Source: Burkholderiales bacterium
Lineage (GTDB): Bacteria; Pseudomonadota; Gammaproteobacteria; Burkholderiales; Burkholderiaceae_C
Direction: 5' to 3'
Length of the DNA: 64,000 nucleotides
Assembly: GCA_016192425.1 (NCBI GenBank)
Contig: JACPUE010000063.1
Span: forward strand, 1-64,000
Shown here: positions 37,082 through 45,937 of the stretch, piece by piece
Position numbering within the stretch: the first letter of the stretch is position 1
Layout of the letters: each line of letters starts with the position of its first letter
The notes under the pieces: model-generated
Told to the model about the DNA's origin: nothing
Database searches by the model: none
Seen by the model: only the letters and a program-made list of their open reading frames with translations
Program-made: the position numbers and the translations under genes

Positions 37082-38059
37082 TCATGCGGCCACCCCGCTG
37101 TTGGCGGCGTGCAGCCAGCAGGCGGCGCGGGTGGCGCCAGCGGCCATCAGCTCGGGGCGCTCCTGCAGGCAGCGGTCGAAGGTGCGGGTGCAGCGCGGGT
37201 TGAAGGCACAGCCCTTGGGAATGGCGTTGAGGCGGGGCATGGCTCCGTCGATCTGGTTGAGGCGCTCGCGGTCTTGCTCCATGTCGGGGATGGAGGCCAT
37301 GAGGCCCGCGGTGTAGGGATGTGCGGGGTGGTTGATGACTTCGTGCACGGGGCCGATTTCGGCAATGCGGCCTGCGTAGAGCACGGCCACGCGGTCGCAG
37401 GTTTCGGCGATCACGCCCATGTCGTGCGTGATGAGCATGACCGCAGCACCGCGCGATTTGCAGATGTTCTTGAGCAACTGGATGATCTGCGCCTGGATGG
37501 ATACGTCCAGCGCCGTGGTGGGTTCGTCGGCGACGATGAGCTTGGGCTCGGCCGCCAGGGCCAGCGCAATCACCACGCGCTGGCGCATGCCGCCGGAAAA
37601 CTGGTGCGGGTAGTGGTCGATGCGCTGCTCGGCCGCCGGGATGCCGGTGTCACGCAGCAACTGGATGGCCCGCTCGCGCGCCTCGGCAGGGGTGACGGGC
37701 AGGTGCGTGAGGATGGTTTCGGTGAGCTGCCGCCCCACGGTATACAACGGGTTGAGCGAGGTCAGCGGGTCCTGGAAGATGGCGCCGATATGCCGCCCGC
37801 GGATGTGGCGCATCTGCTCATGGCCAAGGTGGTCGATGCGCTGGCCTTCGAGCACGATCTGGCCCGAGGCCACGCGGCCCGGCGGCTCCAGCAGGCCGAT
37901 GATGGCCGCGCCGGTGAGCGATTTGCCCGCGCCCGATTCGCCCACCACACCCAGGATCTCGCCGGGTGCGATGGAGAAGGAGATGTCGTCCAGAGCCCGC
38001 AGGGTGCCGCGGCGGCCTGGAAATTCGACGACGAGGTTTTTGACTTCAAGCAATGACAT
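37082..38059 (-). CDS. dppD: Peptide ABC transporter ATP-binding protein (DppD/OppD type)
   Basis: A 325-residue ATPase partner of DppF. Walker A GESGAGKS is at 40-47. The signature is FSGGMRQR and Walker [15 protein letters not shown]. The C-terminal cysteines in [15 protein letters not shown] are the oligopeptide-family iron-sulfur motif. In most such importers DppD and DppF form a heterodimer on the DppB-DppC channel. Between this gene and dppC lies an R2 repeat (38106-38224). It could partly uncouple dppDF from the upstream genes. Confidence 0.94.
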   Translation of the reverse strand: MSLLEVKNLVVEFPGRRGTLRALDDISFSIAPGEILGVVGESGAGKSLTGAAIIGLLEPPGRVASGQIVLEGQRIDHLGHEQMRHIRGRHIGAIFQDPLTSLNPLYTVGRQLTETILTHLPVTPAEARERAIQLLRDTGIPAAEQRIDHYPHQFSGGMRQRVVIALALAAEPKLIVADEPTTALDVSIQAQIIQLLKNICKSRGAAVMLITHDMGVIAETCDRVAVLYAGRIAEIGPVHEVINHPAHPYTAGLMASIPDMEQDRERLNQIDGAMPRLNAIPKGCAFNPRCTRTFDRCLQERPELMAAGATRAACWLHAANSGVAA

Positions 38060-38105
38060 ATCAGTGATTCACAGTGCTGTGCGCTGCACGCAGTCAATAG
38101 AAAGG

Positions 38106-38224
38106 GCATGGCCCAGGCCAGCGGCCACCGTGCAAGGGCCGCCCCGCCGCACGGGTGGCGTCCCCCTTCCGCATCGCGCAGCGATGCCAGAGAAGGGGGA
38201 AGCGGCGCAGCCGCTCAGGGGGTT
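38106..38224 (-). repeat. R2 dispersed repeat after dppC
   Basis: On the minus strand it starts AACCCCCTGAGCGGCTGCGC, shortly after the dppC stop. A long hairpin follows (CCCCCTTC...GAAGGGGG). It is the variant left-end subtype shared with the ftsZ copy, sense to dppC and inside the dpp operon. Confidence 0.82.
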
Positions 38225-38237
38225 GTTCTCCATGTCT

Positions 38238-39149
38238 TCAGCGCAGGCGTGGATTCAAGGCGTCGCGCAGCCAGTCGCCGAGCAAATTCACCGACAAGGC
38301 AATCAGCACCAGCATGGCTCCGGGGAACACGGTGATCCACCATTCGCCCGAGAACAGGTAGTCGTTGCCGATGCGGATCAGGGTGCCCAGCGAGGGCGAG
38401 GTGGGCGGTGCGCCCACGCCCAGGAAGGACAGCGTGGCCTCGGTGATGATGGCCGTGGCCACCTGGATGGTGGCCAGCACCAGCACCGGGCCCATCACGT
38501 TGGGCAGCACATGCTTGCGCATGATGCGCAGCGGCACCACGCCCGTGACGCGCGCAGCCTGCACGTATTCCTTGTTGCGTTCCACCAGCGTGGAGCCGCG
38601 CACCGTGCGCGCGTACTGCACCCAGCCGGTGAGCGAAATGGACAGGATCAGCACGCCGAAGGCCAGCGACTCGTGCGCATTGGGAAACAGCGCCCGGCCC
38701 ACGCCCGCAATCAGCAGCGCCACCAGAATGGCCGGGAACGAGAGCATCACATCGCACAGGCGCATGAGCACGGCGTCGATCCAGCCGCCCTTGAAGCCCG
38801 CCAGCAGCCCCAGCGTGACGCCGACCAGCACCGACAGCACGACCGAGGCCAGCCCCACCACGAGCGAGATGCGCGCGCCGTAGATCAGCGCCGAGAGAAT
38901 GTCGCGCCCCTGGTCGTCGGTGCCCAGGGGGTAGGTGCCGCGCCCCTCGGCCATCCAGGCAGGAGGCAGGCGTGCGTCGCCCAGGTTGAGGGTGGCCAGG
39001 TCGAACGGGTTGTGCGGCGCAATCCAGCCAGCAAATGCCGCGCAGCATAGGCACACAAAGGCGATCAGGGCCGCAACGATCGCCATGGGCGAGGTGCGGA
39101 AGCTGTGGCCGACATCGCTGTCAAGCCAGCGGACAAGGGTGGTTTTCAT
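38238..39149 (-). CDS. dppC: Peptide ABC transporter permease (DppC type)
   Basis: A 303-residue inner-membrane permease. The N-terminal helix is at about 22-43, and four or five more form the MetI-like core. The EAA-type coupling loop is visible as YVQAARVTGVVPLRIMRKHVLP. GTYPLGTDDQGRDILSALIYG is the periplasmic DppC signature. It pairs with DppB, encoded three genes upstream, since the M20 amidohydrolase and the binding protein lie between them. That separation of the two permease genes is unusual for this transporter family. Confidence 0.94.
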   Translation of the reverse strand: MKTTLVRWLDSDVGHSFRTSPMAIVAALIAFVCLCCAAFAGWIAPHNPFDLATLNLGDARLPPAWMAEGRGTYPLGTDDQGRDILSALIYGARISLVVGLASVVLSVLVGVTLGLLAGFKGGWIDAVLMRLCDVMLSFPAILVALLIAGVGRALFPNAHESLAFGVLILSISLTGWVQYARTVRGSTLVERNKEYVQAARVTGVVPLRIMRKHVLPNVMGPVLVLATIQVATAIITEATLSFLGVGAPPTSPSLGTLIRIGNDYLFSGEWWITVFPGAMLVLIALSVNLLGDWLRDALNPRLR

Positions 39150-39247
39150 TGTGGGAAATCAATGTCCGGGAACCGCGCAGCGCCGGGATGGTGGCGCTGC
39201 GCTGCCGCCAGTCTTGGGTCAGGCAGAAAAATACACAGGCCGTGCGC

Positions 39248-40828
39248 TTACTGCACGCTCATCCACTTGAAGGGCATGAAGTTGTCGGCCAGTTGCACCA
39301 GCTTGACCTTGTTGCTCACGCCCCAGGCCAGGGCCTGCTGGTGCAGGGGCAGGTGGCCGATGTCGGCGGCGTGCAGGTCGAAGGCTTCGCGGATCATGGC
39401 GTTGCGCTTGCCCTTGTCGGTTTCGGACTGGATCTTGAGCGTGAGCTCGTCCACCTTGGGGTTGCAGTACGCGCCCAGGTTGAACTGGCCCGATCCCTTG
39501 TCGTCCACGCAGCGCATCAGCGCATTGAGGGCGTTGTGCGCGTCATAGGTGCCGGGGGTCCAGCCCAGCATGTAGAAGCTGGTGTCGCGGCGCAGCACCT
39601 TGGGAAAGTAGGTGCCCTTGGTCTCGGCCTGCAGGTTGATCTTGACGCCGATGCGCGAGAGGTTGGCGGCCACGGTCTCGCAGATGAGGCGGTCGTTCAC
39701 GTAGCGGTCGTTGGGGCAGTTCATGCCCACTTCGAAGCCGCTGGGGTAGCCCGCCTCGGCCATCAGCTTCTTGGCGGCGTCCACGTCATACGGCAGGCGC
39801 TTGTTCTGGTCGGCGTTGAAGCCATTGATGCCTGGCCCCACCATCAGCGCCGTGGGGTTGGAGGCGCCGCGCATCACCACGCGTTTGATGCCTTCGATGT
39901 CCAGGGCCTGGTAGAAGGCCTGGCGCACGCGCTTGTCCTTGAAGGGGTTCTTGCCTTTGACGTTGGAATACAGCAGTTCGTCGCGCTTTTGGTCCATGCC
40001 CAGGAAGATGGTGCGCAGCTCGGGGCCGGTGACGGCGCGCACGCTGCCGCTGGCGTTGACGCGGGCAATGTCCTGCACCGGCACGGGCTCCATCACATCC
40101 ACCTCGCCCGACAGCAGCGCGGCCACGCGCGTGGCGTCGTTGCCGATGGGGGTGAAAACGATTTCAGCCGCGTTGCCCTCGATCTTGTCCCAGTAGCCAC
40201 CATGGCGCGTGAACACGGTGCGCACGCCGGGCTGGCGCTCGCGCACGCGGAACGGGCCCGTGCCGTTGGCCTTGAACGAAGCGGTGTTCTCGATGCCCTT
40301 GCGCCGGTCCACCGGGCGCTCGGCCTTGTTGTCCACGCACCATTTCTTGCTCATGATGTACACAAGCGAAATCACATCGGGCAGGATGGGGAACGGTGCC
40401 TTGGTCTCGATCTCCACCACATGGTCGCCCACCTTGCGCACTTCCTTGATGTCGTTGGTGTAGCTGCGCATGTCCGAGCCCTCGCCCGCAGCGCGCGCGA
40501 ACGAGAACACCACGTCGTCGGCGGTAAAGGGCGTACCGTCGTGGAACCGCACGCCCTTGCGCAGTTCGAAGCGCCAGACCGTGGGCGCAGCCTGCTTCCA
40601 ACTGGTGGCCAGGGCGGGCGCCAGGCCCAGGTCCTTGCCGCGGCCCACCAGGGGTTCGTACACATTGCCCGTCACGCTCAGTTGCAGCGACTCGTTGAGC
40701 GAATGCGGGTCCATGGACAGCGCATCGCCCTGGTTGGCAACGCGGACAGTTTGCGCATTTGCTACAAAATTTATAGCGCATAGCGCCGTGAATACGGCGC
40801 TGTAAGCCATTTTCTTATTAAACTTCAT
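39248..40828 (-). CDS. dppA: Peptide ABC transporter substrate-binding protein (DppA/OppA family)
   Basis: A 526-residue periplasmic binding protein of SBP family 5. The signal peptide is 1-25 (ending VANAQ). SMDPHSLNESL opens the mature fold, VWRFELRKGVRFHDGTPFTADDVVFS is the family's N-lobe region, and NDRYVNDR lies in the C-lobe. The part of the gene coding the end of the signal peptide contains a right-half R1 repeat. It sits between the M20 amidohydrolase gene and dppC. Ligand unknown; the embedded amidohydrolase suggests imported dipeptides or N-acyl amino acids. Confidence 0.93.
   Translation of the reverse strand: MKFNKKMAYSAVFTALCAINFVANAQTVRVANQGDALSMDPHSLNESLQLSVTGNVYEPLVGRGKDLGLAPALATSWKQAAPTVWRFELRKGVRFHDGTPFTADDVVFSFARAAGEGSDMRSYTNDIKEVRKVGDHVVEIETKAPFPILPDVISLVYIMSKKWCVDNKAERPVDRRKGIENTASFKANGTGPFRVRERQPGVRTVFTRHGGYWDKIEGNAAEIVFTPIGNDATRVAALLSGEVDVMEPVPVQDIARVNASGSVRAVTGPELRTIFLGMDQKRDELLYSNVKGKNPFKDKRVRQAFYQALDIEGIKRVVMRGASNPTALMVGPGINGFNADQNKRLPYDVDAAKKLMAEAGYPSGFEVGMNCPNDRYVNDRLICETVAANLSRIGVKINLQAETKGTYFPKVLRRDTSFYMLGWTPGTYDAHNALNALMRCVDDKGSGQFNLGAYCNPKVDELTLKIQSETDKGKRNAMIREAFDLHAADIGHLPLHQQALAWGVSNKVKLVQLADNFMPFKWMSVQ
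40757..40791 (-). repeat. Right-half R1 repeat inside dppA signal-peptide region
   Basis: On the minus strand GGCGCTATGCGCTATAAATT followed by TTGTAGCAAAT matches the right half of R1. It encodes part of the signal peptide cleavage region. Confidence 0.5.
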
Positions 40829-40887
40829 GGCATGTCTCCTGGTGGTGGATGAAAGCGTTGGATAGGGTCGCCATTGCGCACAACCAT

Positions 40888-42108
40888 TCAAGGCGCAGGC
40901 AGGGGCATGGACTGCTCGATCAGGCTGGCGTGCAAGGCCGAGCCCAGCGGCAGGATGTCGTCGTTGAAGTCGTAGCGGCTGTTGTGCAGCGCGCTGCCGC
41001 TGGCGCCCGTGCCCTGGCCGATGCGCAGGTAGGCGCCAGGCTTGGTCTGCAGCATGAAGGAAAAGTCCTCTGCGCCCATGCTGGGCTCCAGGTCGCGCAC
41101 CACATGGTCGGCGCCCACCAGCATCTCGGCCACGTCGCCCGCAAACTGCGCCTCGGCCTCGGAGTTGATGGTGGCCGGGTAGATGCGCTCGTAATGCACC
41201 GTGGCCGTGGCGCCAAAGCCCAGTGCAATGGCGTTGCACATTTCCTTGAGGCGCTTTTCCACCAACTCCTGCACCTGGGGATCAAAGGTGCGCACCGTAC
41301 CCACGATGCGCGCCGTGCCGGGCAGCACGCTGAAGGCGCCCATGTCGCCCGCCTGCACGGCGCACAGGCTGAGCACGGCGCTTTCGATGGGGCGCACGTT
41401 GCGCGAGACGATGCTCTGTGCCGCCGTGATGATGTGCGCCGCCACCAGCACCACATCCACCGTCTGGTAGGCGTGCGCGCCGTGGCCGCCCCGGCCGGTG
41501 ATCTCGATGGTGATGCGATCGGCCGCCGCCATCATGGGGCCGGAGTTGATGCCCACCATGCCAGGACGCAGTTGCGGCCAGTTGTGCATGGCGTAGATGG
41601 ATTGCACCGGAAAGCGCTCGAACAGGCCGTCTTCCATCATCACGCGCGCACCGCCAAAGCCCTCTTCGCCGGGCTGGAACACCAGCACGGCCGTGCCGTC
41701 GAAGCGGCGGGTTTCGGCCAGGTAGCGCGCCGCACCCACCAGCATGGCCGTGTGGCCGTCGTGGCCGCAGCCGTGCATCAGCCCGCTCTTGCAGGACTTC
41801 CAGGAAAACTCGTTGTCTTCGGTGATGGGCAGCGCGTCCATGTCGGCGCGCAGGCCCACCATGGATCCGCTGGCGCGTGTCTGCCCATGGATCACGCCGA
41901 CCACACCGGTGCGGCCCAGGCCTTCGTGGATTTCATCGACGCCGCACAGGTGCAGCGCCTCCTTGACGCGCGCACTGGTGTAGCGCTCCTCGAATCCCAG
42001 TTCGGGGTGGGCGTGCAGGTCGCGGCGCAGCACCGTGAGCTCGGGGTGGAACTGCGCGATGTGCGCAAACGCCCTGCCGCCAATCTTCATGCGGGATACA
42101 GCCTGCAT
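40888..42108 (-). CDS. M20D amidohydrolase (hippuricase/N-acyl amino acid amidase type) within dpp operon
   Basis: A 406-residue metal amidohydrolase. The metal site is MHGCGHDGHT (Cys114, His116, His119), with Glu pair in FQPGEEGFGG, SMGAEDFSF and distal His in SALHNSRYDFND. The dimerisation domain has GRGGHGAHAY. The ATG at 42108 was chosen because GGAGG lies 8 bp upstream and the start is one base from the dppB stop; the ATG at 42090 lacks a site. No signal peptide is seen, so it acts in the cytoplasm on imported substrate. It shows the same domain plan as the protein at 24965 but differs clearly in sequence. Confidence 0.92.
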   Translation of the reverse strand: MQAVSRMKIGGRAFAHIAQFHPELTVLRRDLHAHPELGFEERYTSARVKEALHLCGVDEIHEGLGRTGVVGVIHGQTRASGSMVGLRADMDALPITEDNEFSWKSCKSGLMHGCGHDGHTAMLVGAARYLAETRRFDGTAVLVFQPGEEGFGGARVMMEDGLFERFPVQSIYAMHNWPQLRPGMVGINSGPMMAAADRITIEITGRGGHGAHAYQTVDVVLVAAHIITAAQSIVSRNVRPIESAVLSLCAVQAGDMGAFSVLPGTARIVGTVRTFDPQVQELVEKRLKEMCNAIALGFGATATVHYERIYPATINSEAEAQFAGDVAEMLVGADHVVRDLEPSMGAEDFSFMLQTKPGAYLRIGQGTGASGSALHNSRYDFNDDILPLGSALHASLIEQSMPLPAP

Positions 42109-42109
42109 C

Positions 42110-43090
42110 TCAATGGCCTCCGGCCTTGCCCACGCGCAGGCGCGGATCGACGGCAAAGTACAGCAGATCCACGACCAGGTTGATGGCCACAAAGATCAAG
42201 GCAATCAGGCACAGGTACGCAGCCATCACCGGGATGTCGGCAAAGGTGACCGCCTGGATGAAGAGCAATCCCATGCCCGGCCACTGGAACACCGTCTCGG
42301 TGATGATGGCAAAGGCGATGAGGCCGCCCAATTGCAGGCCGGTGATGGTCATCACCGGCACCAGCGTGTTCTTCAGCGCATGGCCGAAGTGGATGGCACG
42401 GTCGCTCAGGCCACGGGCACGCGCGAACTTGATGTAGTCGGTACGCAGCACCTCCAGCATTTCGGCGCGCACCAGCCGCATGATGAGCGTGAGCTGAAAG
42501 ATCGCCAGGGTGATGGCGGGCAGCGTGATGTGGTGCCAGCCCTTGGCACTGAGCAAGCCCGTGCTCCACCAGCCCATCTGCACCACCGGCCCCCGGCCAA
42601 AGCTGGGGAACCAGCCCAGGGTGACCGAGAACACCAGGATCAGCAATATGCCGATCAGAAAGGTCGGCAGCGACACCCCCAGCAGGGAAAAGGTCATGAA
42701 CACCTGGCTGGTGAAGGTGCCGCGCTTGAGGGCCGCATACACCCCCATGGGCACGCCCACCAGCAGGGCCAGGAAGGCTGCCACCAGGGCCAGCTCCAGC
42801 GTGGCCGGGAAGCGCTCGGCAATCAGGCGCGAGACCTTGGCGCCCTGGCGCAGCGACAGGCCGAATTCGCCCTGTGCGGCATTCACCAGAAAGTGCCAGA
42901 ACTGCACGAAGAAAGGCTGGTCCAGCCCCAACTGCGCGCGCAGCTCCCGGATCTGCGCAGGCGTGGCGTCCTGCCCCAGCAGGAAGACCACCGGATCCCC
43001 CACATACTGGAACAGCATGAAGGAAATAAAGGCCACCGTAACCATGACGATCACCGCCTGGATCAGGCGGCGCAGGATGAAGGCAAGCAT
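42110..43090 (-). CDS. dppB: Peptide ABC transporter permease (DppB type)
   Basis: A 326-residue permease and first gene of the operon. It begins MLAFILRRLIQAVIVMVTVAF, the standard DppB first helix. Five further helices follow. The coupling loop is YIKFARARGLSDRAIHFGHALKNTLVP, and the C-terminal GMGLLFIQAV is conserved. The promoter must lie in 43091-43260, where nested palindromes are seen. Only one base separates it from the M20 gene. Confidence 0.95.
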   Translation of the reverse strand: MLAFILRRLIQAVIVMVTVAFISFMLFQYVGDPVVFLLGQDATPAQIRELRAQLGLDQPFFVQFWHFLVNAAQGEFGLSLRQGAKVSRLIAERFPATLELALVAAFLALLVGVPMGVYAALKRGTFTSQVFMTFSLLGVSLPTFLIGILLILVFSVTLGWFPSFGRGPVVQMGWWSTGLLSAKGWHHITLPAITLAIFQLTLIMRLVRAEMLEVLRTDYIKFARARGLSDRAIHFGHALKNTLVPVMTITGLQLGGLIAFAIITETVFQWPGMGLLFIQAVTFADIPVMAAYLCLIALIFVAINLVVDLLYFAVDPRLRVGKAGGH

Positions 43091-43214
43091 CGGATAGAAG
43101 TCGAGTGGGTTTCGGTCGGCCTGCCCCGGCGGCTTGTGGCTGCCAAGACAGGAAGCAGAGCAGCGCCAGCGGTGCCGGAGAAGGCGCCGCTGGGGTCAAG
43201 ATGAGTGAACCCCT

Positions 43215-43260
43215 CTTATTCAAAAAAATAAGACTATGCAATAAGGCATAAGCTCATGCC
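43215..43260. promoter_or_regulatory. Nested palindromes upstream of the dpp operon
   Basis: Three dyads stand in a row: CTTATT-CAAAAA-AATAAG (43215-43232), TATGC-AATAAG-GCATA (43235-43250) and GGCAT-AAGCTC-ATGCC (43245-43260). The last two overlap, so binding or pairing would be mutually exclusive. The region is AT-rich against its surroundings and about 125-170 bp before dppB. The rest of 43091-43300 shows nothing I can name. Confidence 0.45.
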
Positions 43261-43303
43261 AATGGGTTATCCCTTATTACCGAAGACACCCAGGGGGTAT
43301 GAA

Positions 43304-43326
43304 AAAGCCCTTGCTTGACGGGCTTT
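43304..43326 (-). terminator. Candidate second terminator downstream of porin
   Basis: Stem AAAGCCC/GGGCTTT with a 9-base loop; on the minus strand the stem runs into TTTTTC. It may catch leftward readthrough from the porin gene before the dpp promoter. Confidence 0.5.
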
Positions 43327-43441
43327 GGAATTGACGTCTGCGTCAACCAGACAATCCATTGAAAGACATTGCAGCAACACTGAATCCACGCAGGATTGGT
43401 GCAGCGCATGGAGGATGGCATTGACGAACCATGCGCCCATG

Positions 43442-43471
43442 AAAAAAGCCAGCCCGAAGGCTGGCTTTTTT
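43442..43471 (-). terminator. Porin terminator (bidirectional hairpin)
   Basis: AAAAAAGCCAGCC-CGAA-GGCTGGCTTTTTT is a perfect 13-bp stem with T-tracts on both strands. It lies 37 bp after the porin stop. Confidence 0.9.
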
Positions 43472-43507
43472 GCTTCTGTTGGCAAACTGGCTCAGGCCAG
43501 CGCACCA

Positions 43508-44446
43508 TTAGAAGTTGTGGCGAAGGCCCAGGCCGAGGTGGTTCTTGGCGCCGGTTGCGTAGCCGCCGGCAGCAGCGCCGTTGGCATCGCCGTCCTTGTA
43601 GTAGGCAGCGTAAGCAAAGGTGCGCTTGGACAGAGCGTACTTGCCTTCCAGCACGAAGTCGGTGTTCTTCATGCCGTCGCCGTTTTCACGAGCGATGTCC
43701 AGGGTCACAGAGAAAGCACCCAGGGGAACGGTTGCGCCGATCGAGAAGCCCTTGGAAGGACCGCCGTTGTTCTGGATAGAACCAGCAACTTTGGCCATGC
43801 CGAAGTCATACGATGCGCCCAGGGCCATGTTGCCCTTCATCGTGTTGGTCTTGTTGTACGACAGAGCAACTGCCAGAGGGCCGTTTGCGTAAATGCCGTT
43901 CAGGTCATACTGGGCATTGCCACCGTTGTCGGGCTTCATGATGTAGCCCAGGGTGCCGCTGAAACCGCCCAGGTTGGGGGTGGTGTACTGGAACAGGCTG
44001 TTGGTACGGGGGCCTTCGCCGGTGAAGTTGAATTGGTTACCCACGGCAGAGTAGTTGGCCGTGCCGGTCAGTTCCCAGGCAGCGACGCCGTAGAAGCTGG
44101 GGTTCAGGGTGCGACCCATTTGGAAGCGGCCGAAACCACCTTGCAGAGCCAGCCATGCTGCACGGCTCCACATCTGGCCGCCGCTCTTGTTACCCGAACC
44201 ATCTTCCAGGCTCAGGCCGTGTTCGAAGTTGAACGAAGCCTTCAGGCCACCGCCGAGGTCTTCCACACCACGCACGCCCAGACGGCTGGTACCGTTGTTC
44301 ATAACGCCAGCGCTGGTCATTTGAGCAGAGATGCCGCTGGACTTGACCAGGCCAGCATCAGCCACGCCGTACAGGGTGACGGAAGATTGAGCCATGGCGG
44401 CGCCGGAAGCAGCCAGCACGGCCAGGGCGATCAGGGATTTTTTCAT
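43508..44446 (-). CDS. Gram-negative general porin (betaproteobacterial OmpC/Omp32-like)
   Basis: A 312-residue outer-membrane beta-barrel porin. The signal peptide MKKSLIALAVLAASGAAMAQ ends at residue 20. The mature protein begins SSVTLYGVADAG, the standard start of Burkholderiales porins (Omp32 family). It ends in NHLGLGLRHNF, with C-terminal Phe as the BamA recognition residue. Alternating amphipathic strands fit a 16-stranded trimeric barrel. GGAG precedes the ATG. The gene has biased codon use and lower GC than its neighbours, as expected for an abundant protein. It has its own terminator and stands alone. Confidence 0.95.
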   Translation of the reverse strand: MKKSLIALAVLAASGAAMAQSSVTLYGVADAGLVKSSGISAQMTSAGVMNNGTSRLGVRGVEDLGGGLKASFNFEHGLSLEDGSGNKSGGQMWSRAAWLALQGGFGRFQMGRTLNPSFYGVAAWELTGTANYSAVGNQFNFTGEGPRTNSLFQYTTPNLGGFSGTLGYIMKPDNGGNAQYDLNGIYANGPLAVALSYNKTNTMKGNMALGASYDFGMAKVAGSIQNNGGPSKGFSIGATVPLGAFSVTLDIARENGDGMKNTDFVLEGKYALSKRTFAYAAYYKDGDANGAAAGGYATGAKNHLGLGLRHNF

Positions 44447-44770
44447 TGCGAGTTACTCCAAGGTTAAACATAGGGCGCCGGTACGGGGGGTCTGGGGGTG
44501 GTTTGCACCTTGGCAATCCCGCCGGTTCCCCGGGCCAACCTCCTGGTGGGGAAGTTGTTGCTATTGCACCAGACGTCGGCAGGTTTCGCAAAGGAAATCA
44601 CCTACAAGGCGCCCCAAAAAGGGATTTCGTTGTCCTGTTGCAACACCACCGCTTCGGCCTGCACAATAGGCTGCACGGGCTGAAAGCAGCTTCGCCCAGC
44701 AGCTTTCAGTCTGTTGTTTTTTTGTATCAAAATGCAAGATGTGTTGTAAAAAGCTCAGGAATTCCATTCC
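44447..44770. other. Intergenic region between divergent porin and coq7
   Basis: This 324-bp stretch holds the porin leader and promoter on the minus strand and the coq7 upstream region on the plus strand. I cannot pick a convincing porin promoter by eye. The only clear structure is the hairpin plus T-run at 44680-44723. No open frame with family similarity is seen. Confidence 0.5.
44680..44723 (+). terminator. Terminator-like hairpin upstream of coq7
   Basis: CTGAAAGC (44680-44687) pairs with GCTTTCAG (44702-44709) and is followed by a run of seven T at 44717-44723, on the plus strand before coq7. A weak promoter (TTGCAA, 18 bp, CACAAT) precedes it. It may end a short transcript or attenuate coq7. 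Confidence 0.45.
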
Positions 44771-45388
44771 ATGGACCGCTTGTTGACTGCCCTGGACACC
44801 GCCTTGCGCACCTTGTGGGCGCCCGCAAGGGCCGTACAGCCCTCCCCTGCGCACGATGTGGCAGACAGTCCTCTTGCTGCGGCAGACCGGCAGCTCTCGG
44901 CCGCGCTGATGCGTGTGAACCATGTGGGCGAGGTCTGTGCACAGGCGCTGTACACCGGCCAGGCCGCAGTGACGCACGACAAAGCCCTGCGCCAGCAGAT
45001 GCTGGAAGCCGCCCGCGAGGAAACCGACCACCTGGCCTGGACGCAGGAGCGCATCCGCGCCCTGGGCGGGCGCGAGAGCCTGCTCAACCCTTTGTGGTTT
45101 GCTGGCGCCTTTGGCCTGGGGGTGCTGGCCGCCAGCGTCAGCGACAAGGTGAGCCTGGGCTTTGTGGCCGAAACGGAGGATCAGGTGGCCGCTCACCTGG
45201 ACAGCCACCTGCAGCGGCTGCCTGCCCAGGACACCCGTTCACGCACCATTGTGGCGCGCATGAAGTCCGACGAGGAGCGCCACGCAGCCTGGGCACGCCG
45301 CTCCGGTGCGGTGGAACTGCCCGCCCCGGCGCGCTGGCTGATGCGCGCGGCGGCCAAGGTGATGACCACCACGGCGCACCATATTTGA
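44771..45388 (+). CDS. coq7: Coq7, demethoxyubiquinone hydroxylase
   Basis: Di-iron monooxygenase (205 residues) that makes the penultimate ubiquinone intermediate by hydroxylating C6. Iron ligands are in [25 protein letters not shown] and DEERHAAWA (the E/EXXH pairs). A hydrophobic helix in the middle ([15 protein letters not shown]) anchors it at the membrane. Betaproteobacteria use Coq7 in place of UbiF. It is convergent with the OsmC-like gene, one base apart. The upstream hairpin might attenuate it. Confidence 0.95.
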   Translation: MDRLLTALDTALRTLWAPARAVQPSPAHDVADSPLAAADRQLSAALMRVNHVGEVCAQALYTGQAAVTHDKALRQQMLEAAREETDHLAWTQERIRALGGRESLLNPLWFAGAFGLGVLAASVSDKVSLGFVAETEDQVAAHLDSHLQRLPAQDTRSRTIVARMKSDEERHAAWARRSGAVELPAPARWLMRAAAKVMTTTAHHI

Positions 45389-45389
45389 C

Positions 45390-45839
45390 TCAAGCTTCAA
45401 TCAAATCGAAGCTGGTGACGATCTCGGCAGTTTTCCCCAGCATGACGCTGGCGGAGCAGTATTTGTCGTGGCTCAGGGCAATGGCGCGCTCCACGGCAGT
45501 GGCCGGGATGCCCTTGCCGGTCACCGTAAAGTGCATGTGGATGTGGGTGAAAACCTTGGGGTCGGTACTGGCGCGCTCGGCAGAGAGCTTGACGCTGCAG
45601 CCGCGCACGTCGTGGCGCCCGCGGCGCAGGATCAGCACCACATCGTAGGCGGTGCAGCCGCCGGTGCCGGCCAGCAGGGCCTCCATGGGCCGGGGGGCCA
45701 GGTTTTGCCCGCCCATCGCAGGCTGGGCCTCGTCGGGTGCGCCATCCATGGCCAGTACATGGCCGCTGCCGGTCTCAGCCACGAAACCCATGCCGGAGCG
45801 GGTGCCTGCGGCACCGGTCCAGCTCACTGTGCATTCCAT
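45390..45839 (-). CDS. OsmC-family protein
   Basis: A 149-residue OsmC/Ohr-fold protein. The two redox cysteines expected of the family are visible in GTGGCTAYDVVLIL and ALSHDKYCSASVML, so thiol-based hydroperoxide reduction is possible. AGGAGG lies just before the ATG at 45839, which discards an upstream open frame. The gene converges with coq7. It belongs to the YhfA-like OsmC subgroup rather than Ohr; precise substrate unknown. Confidence 0.9.
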   Translation of the reverse strand: MECTVSWTGAAGTRSGMGFVAETGSGHVLAMDGAPDEAQPAMGGQNLAPRPMEALLAGTGGCTAYDVVLILRRGRHDVRGCSVKLSAERASTDPKVFTHIHMHFTVTGKGIPATAVERAIALSHDKYCSASVMLGKTAEIVTSFDLIEA

Positions 45840-45903
45840 CGTTCCTCCTGCGTGGTGTTCTTGCCACAAATGTAACAGGCGCCGAAATCCGGCGGCGCCC
45901 ATG

Positions 45904-45931
45904 TTGCAATGCAACAGACTTGCGCTACACT
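45904..45931 (+). promoter_or_regulatory. Candidate promoter of the ilvA leader
   Basis: TTGCAA (45904-45909), 16-bp gap, TACACT (45926-45931). The start of transcription would be about 45938, the A of the leader ATG. Confidence 0.6.
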
Positions 45932-45937
45932 TACGCC

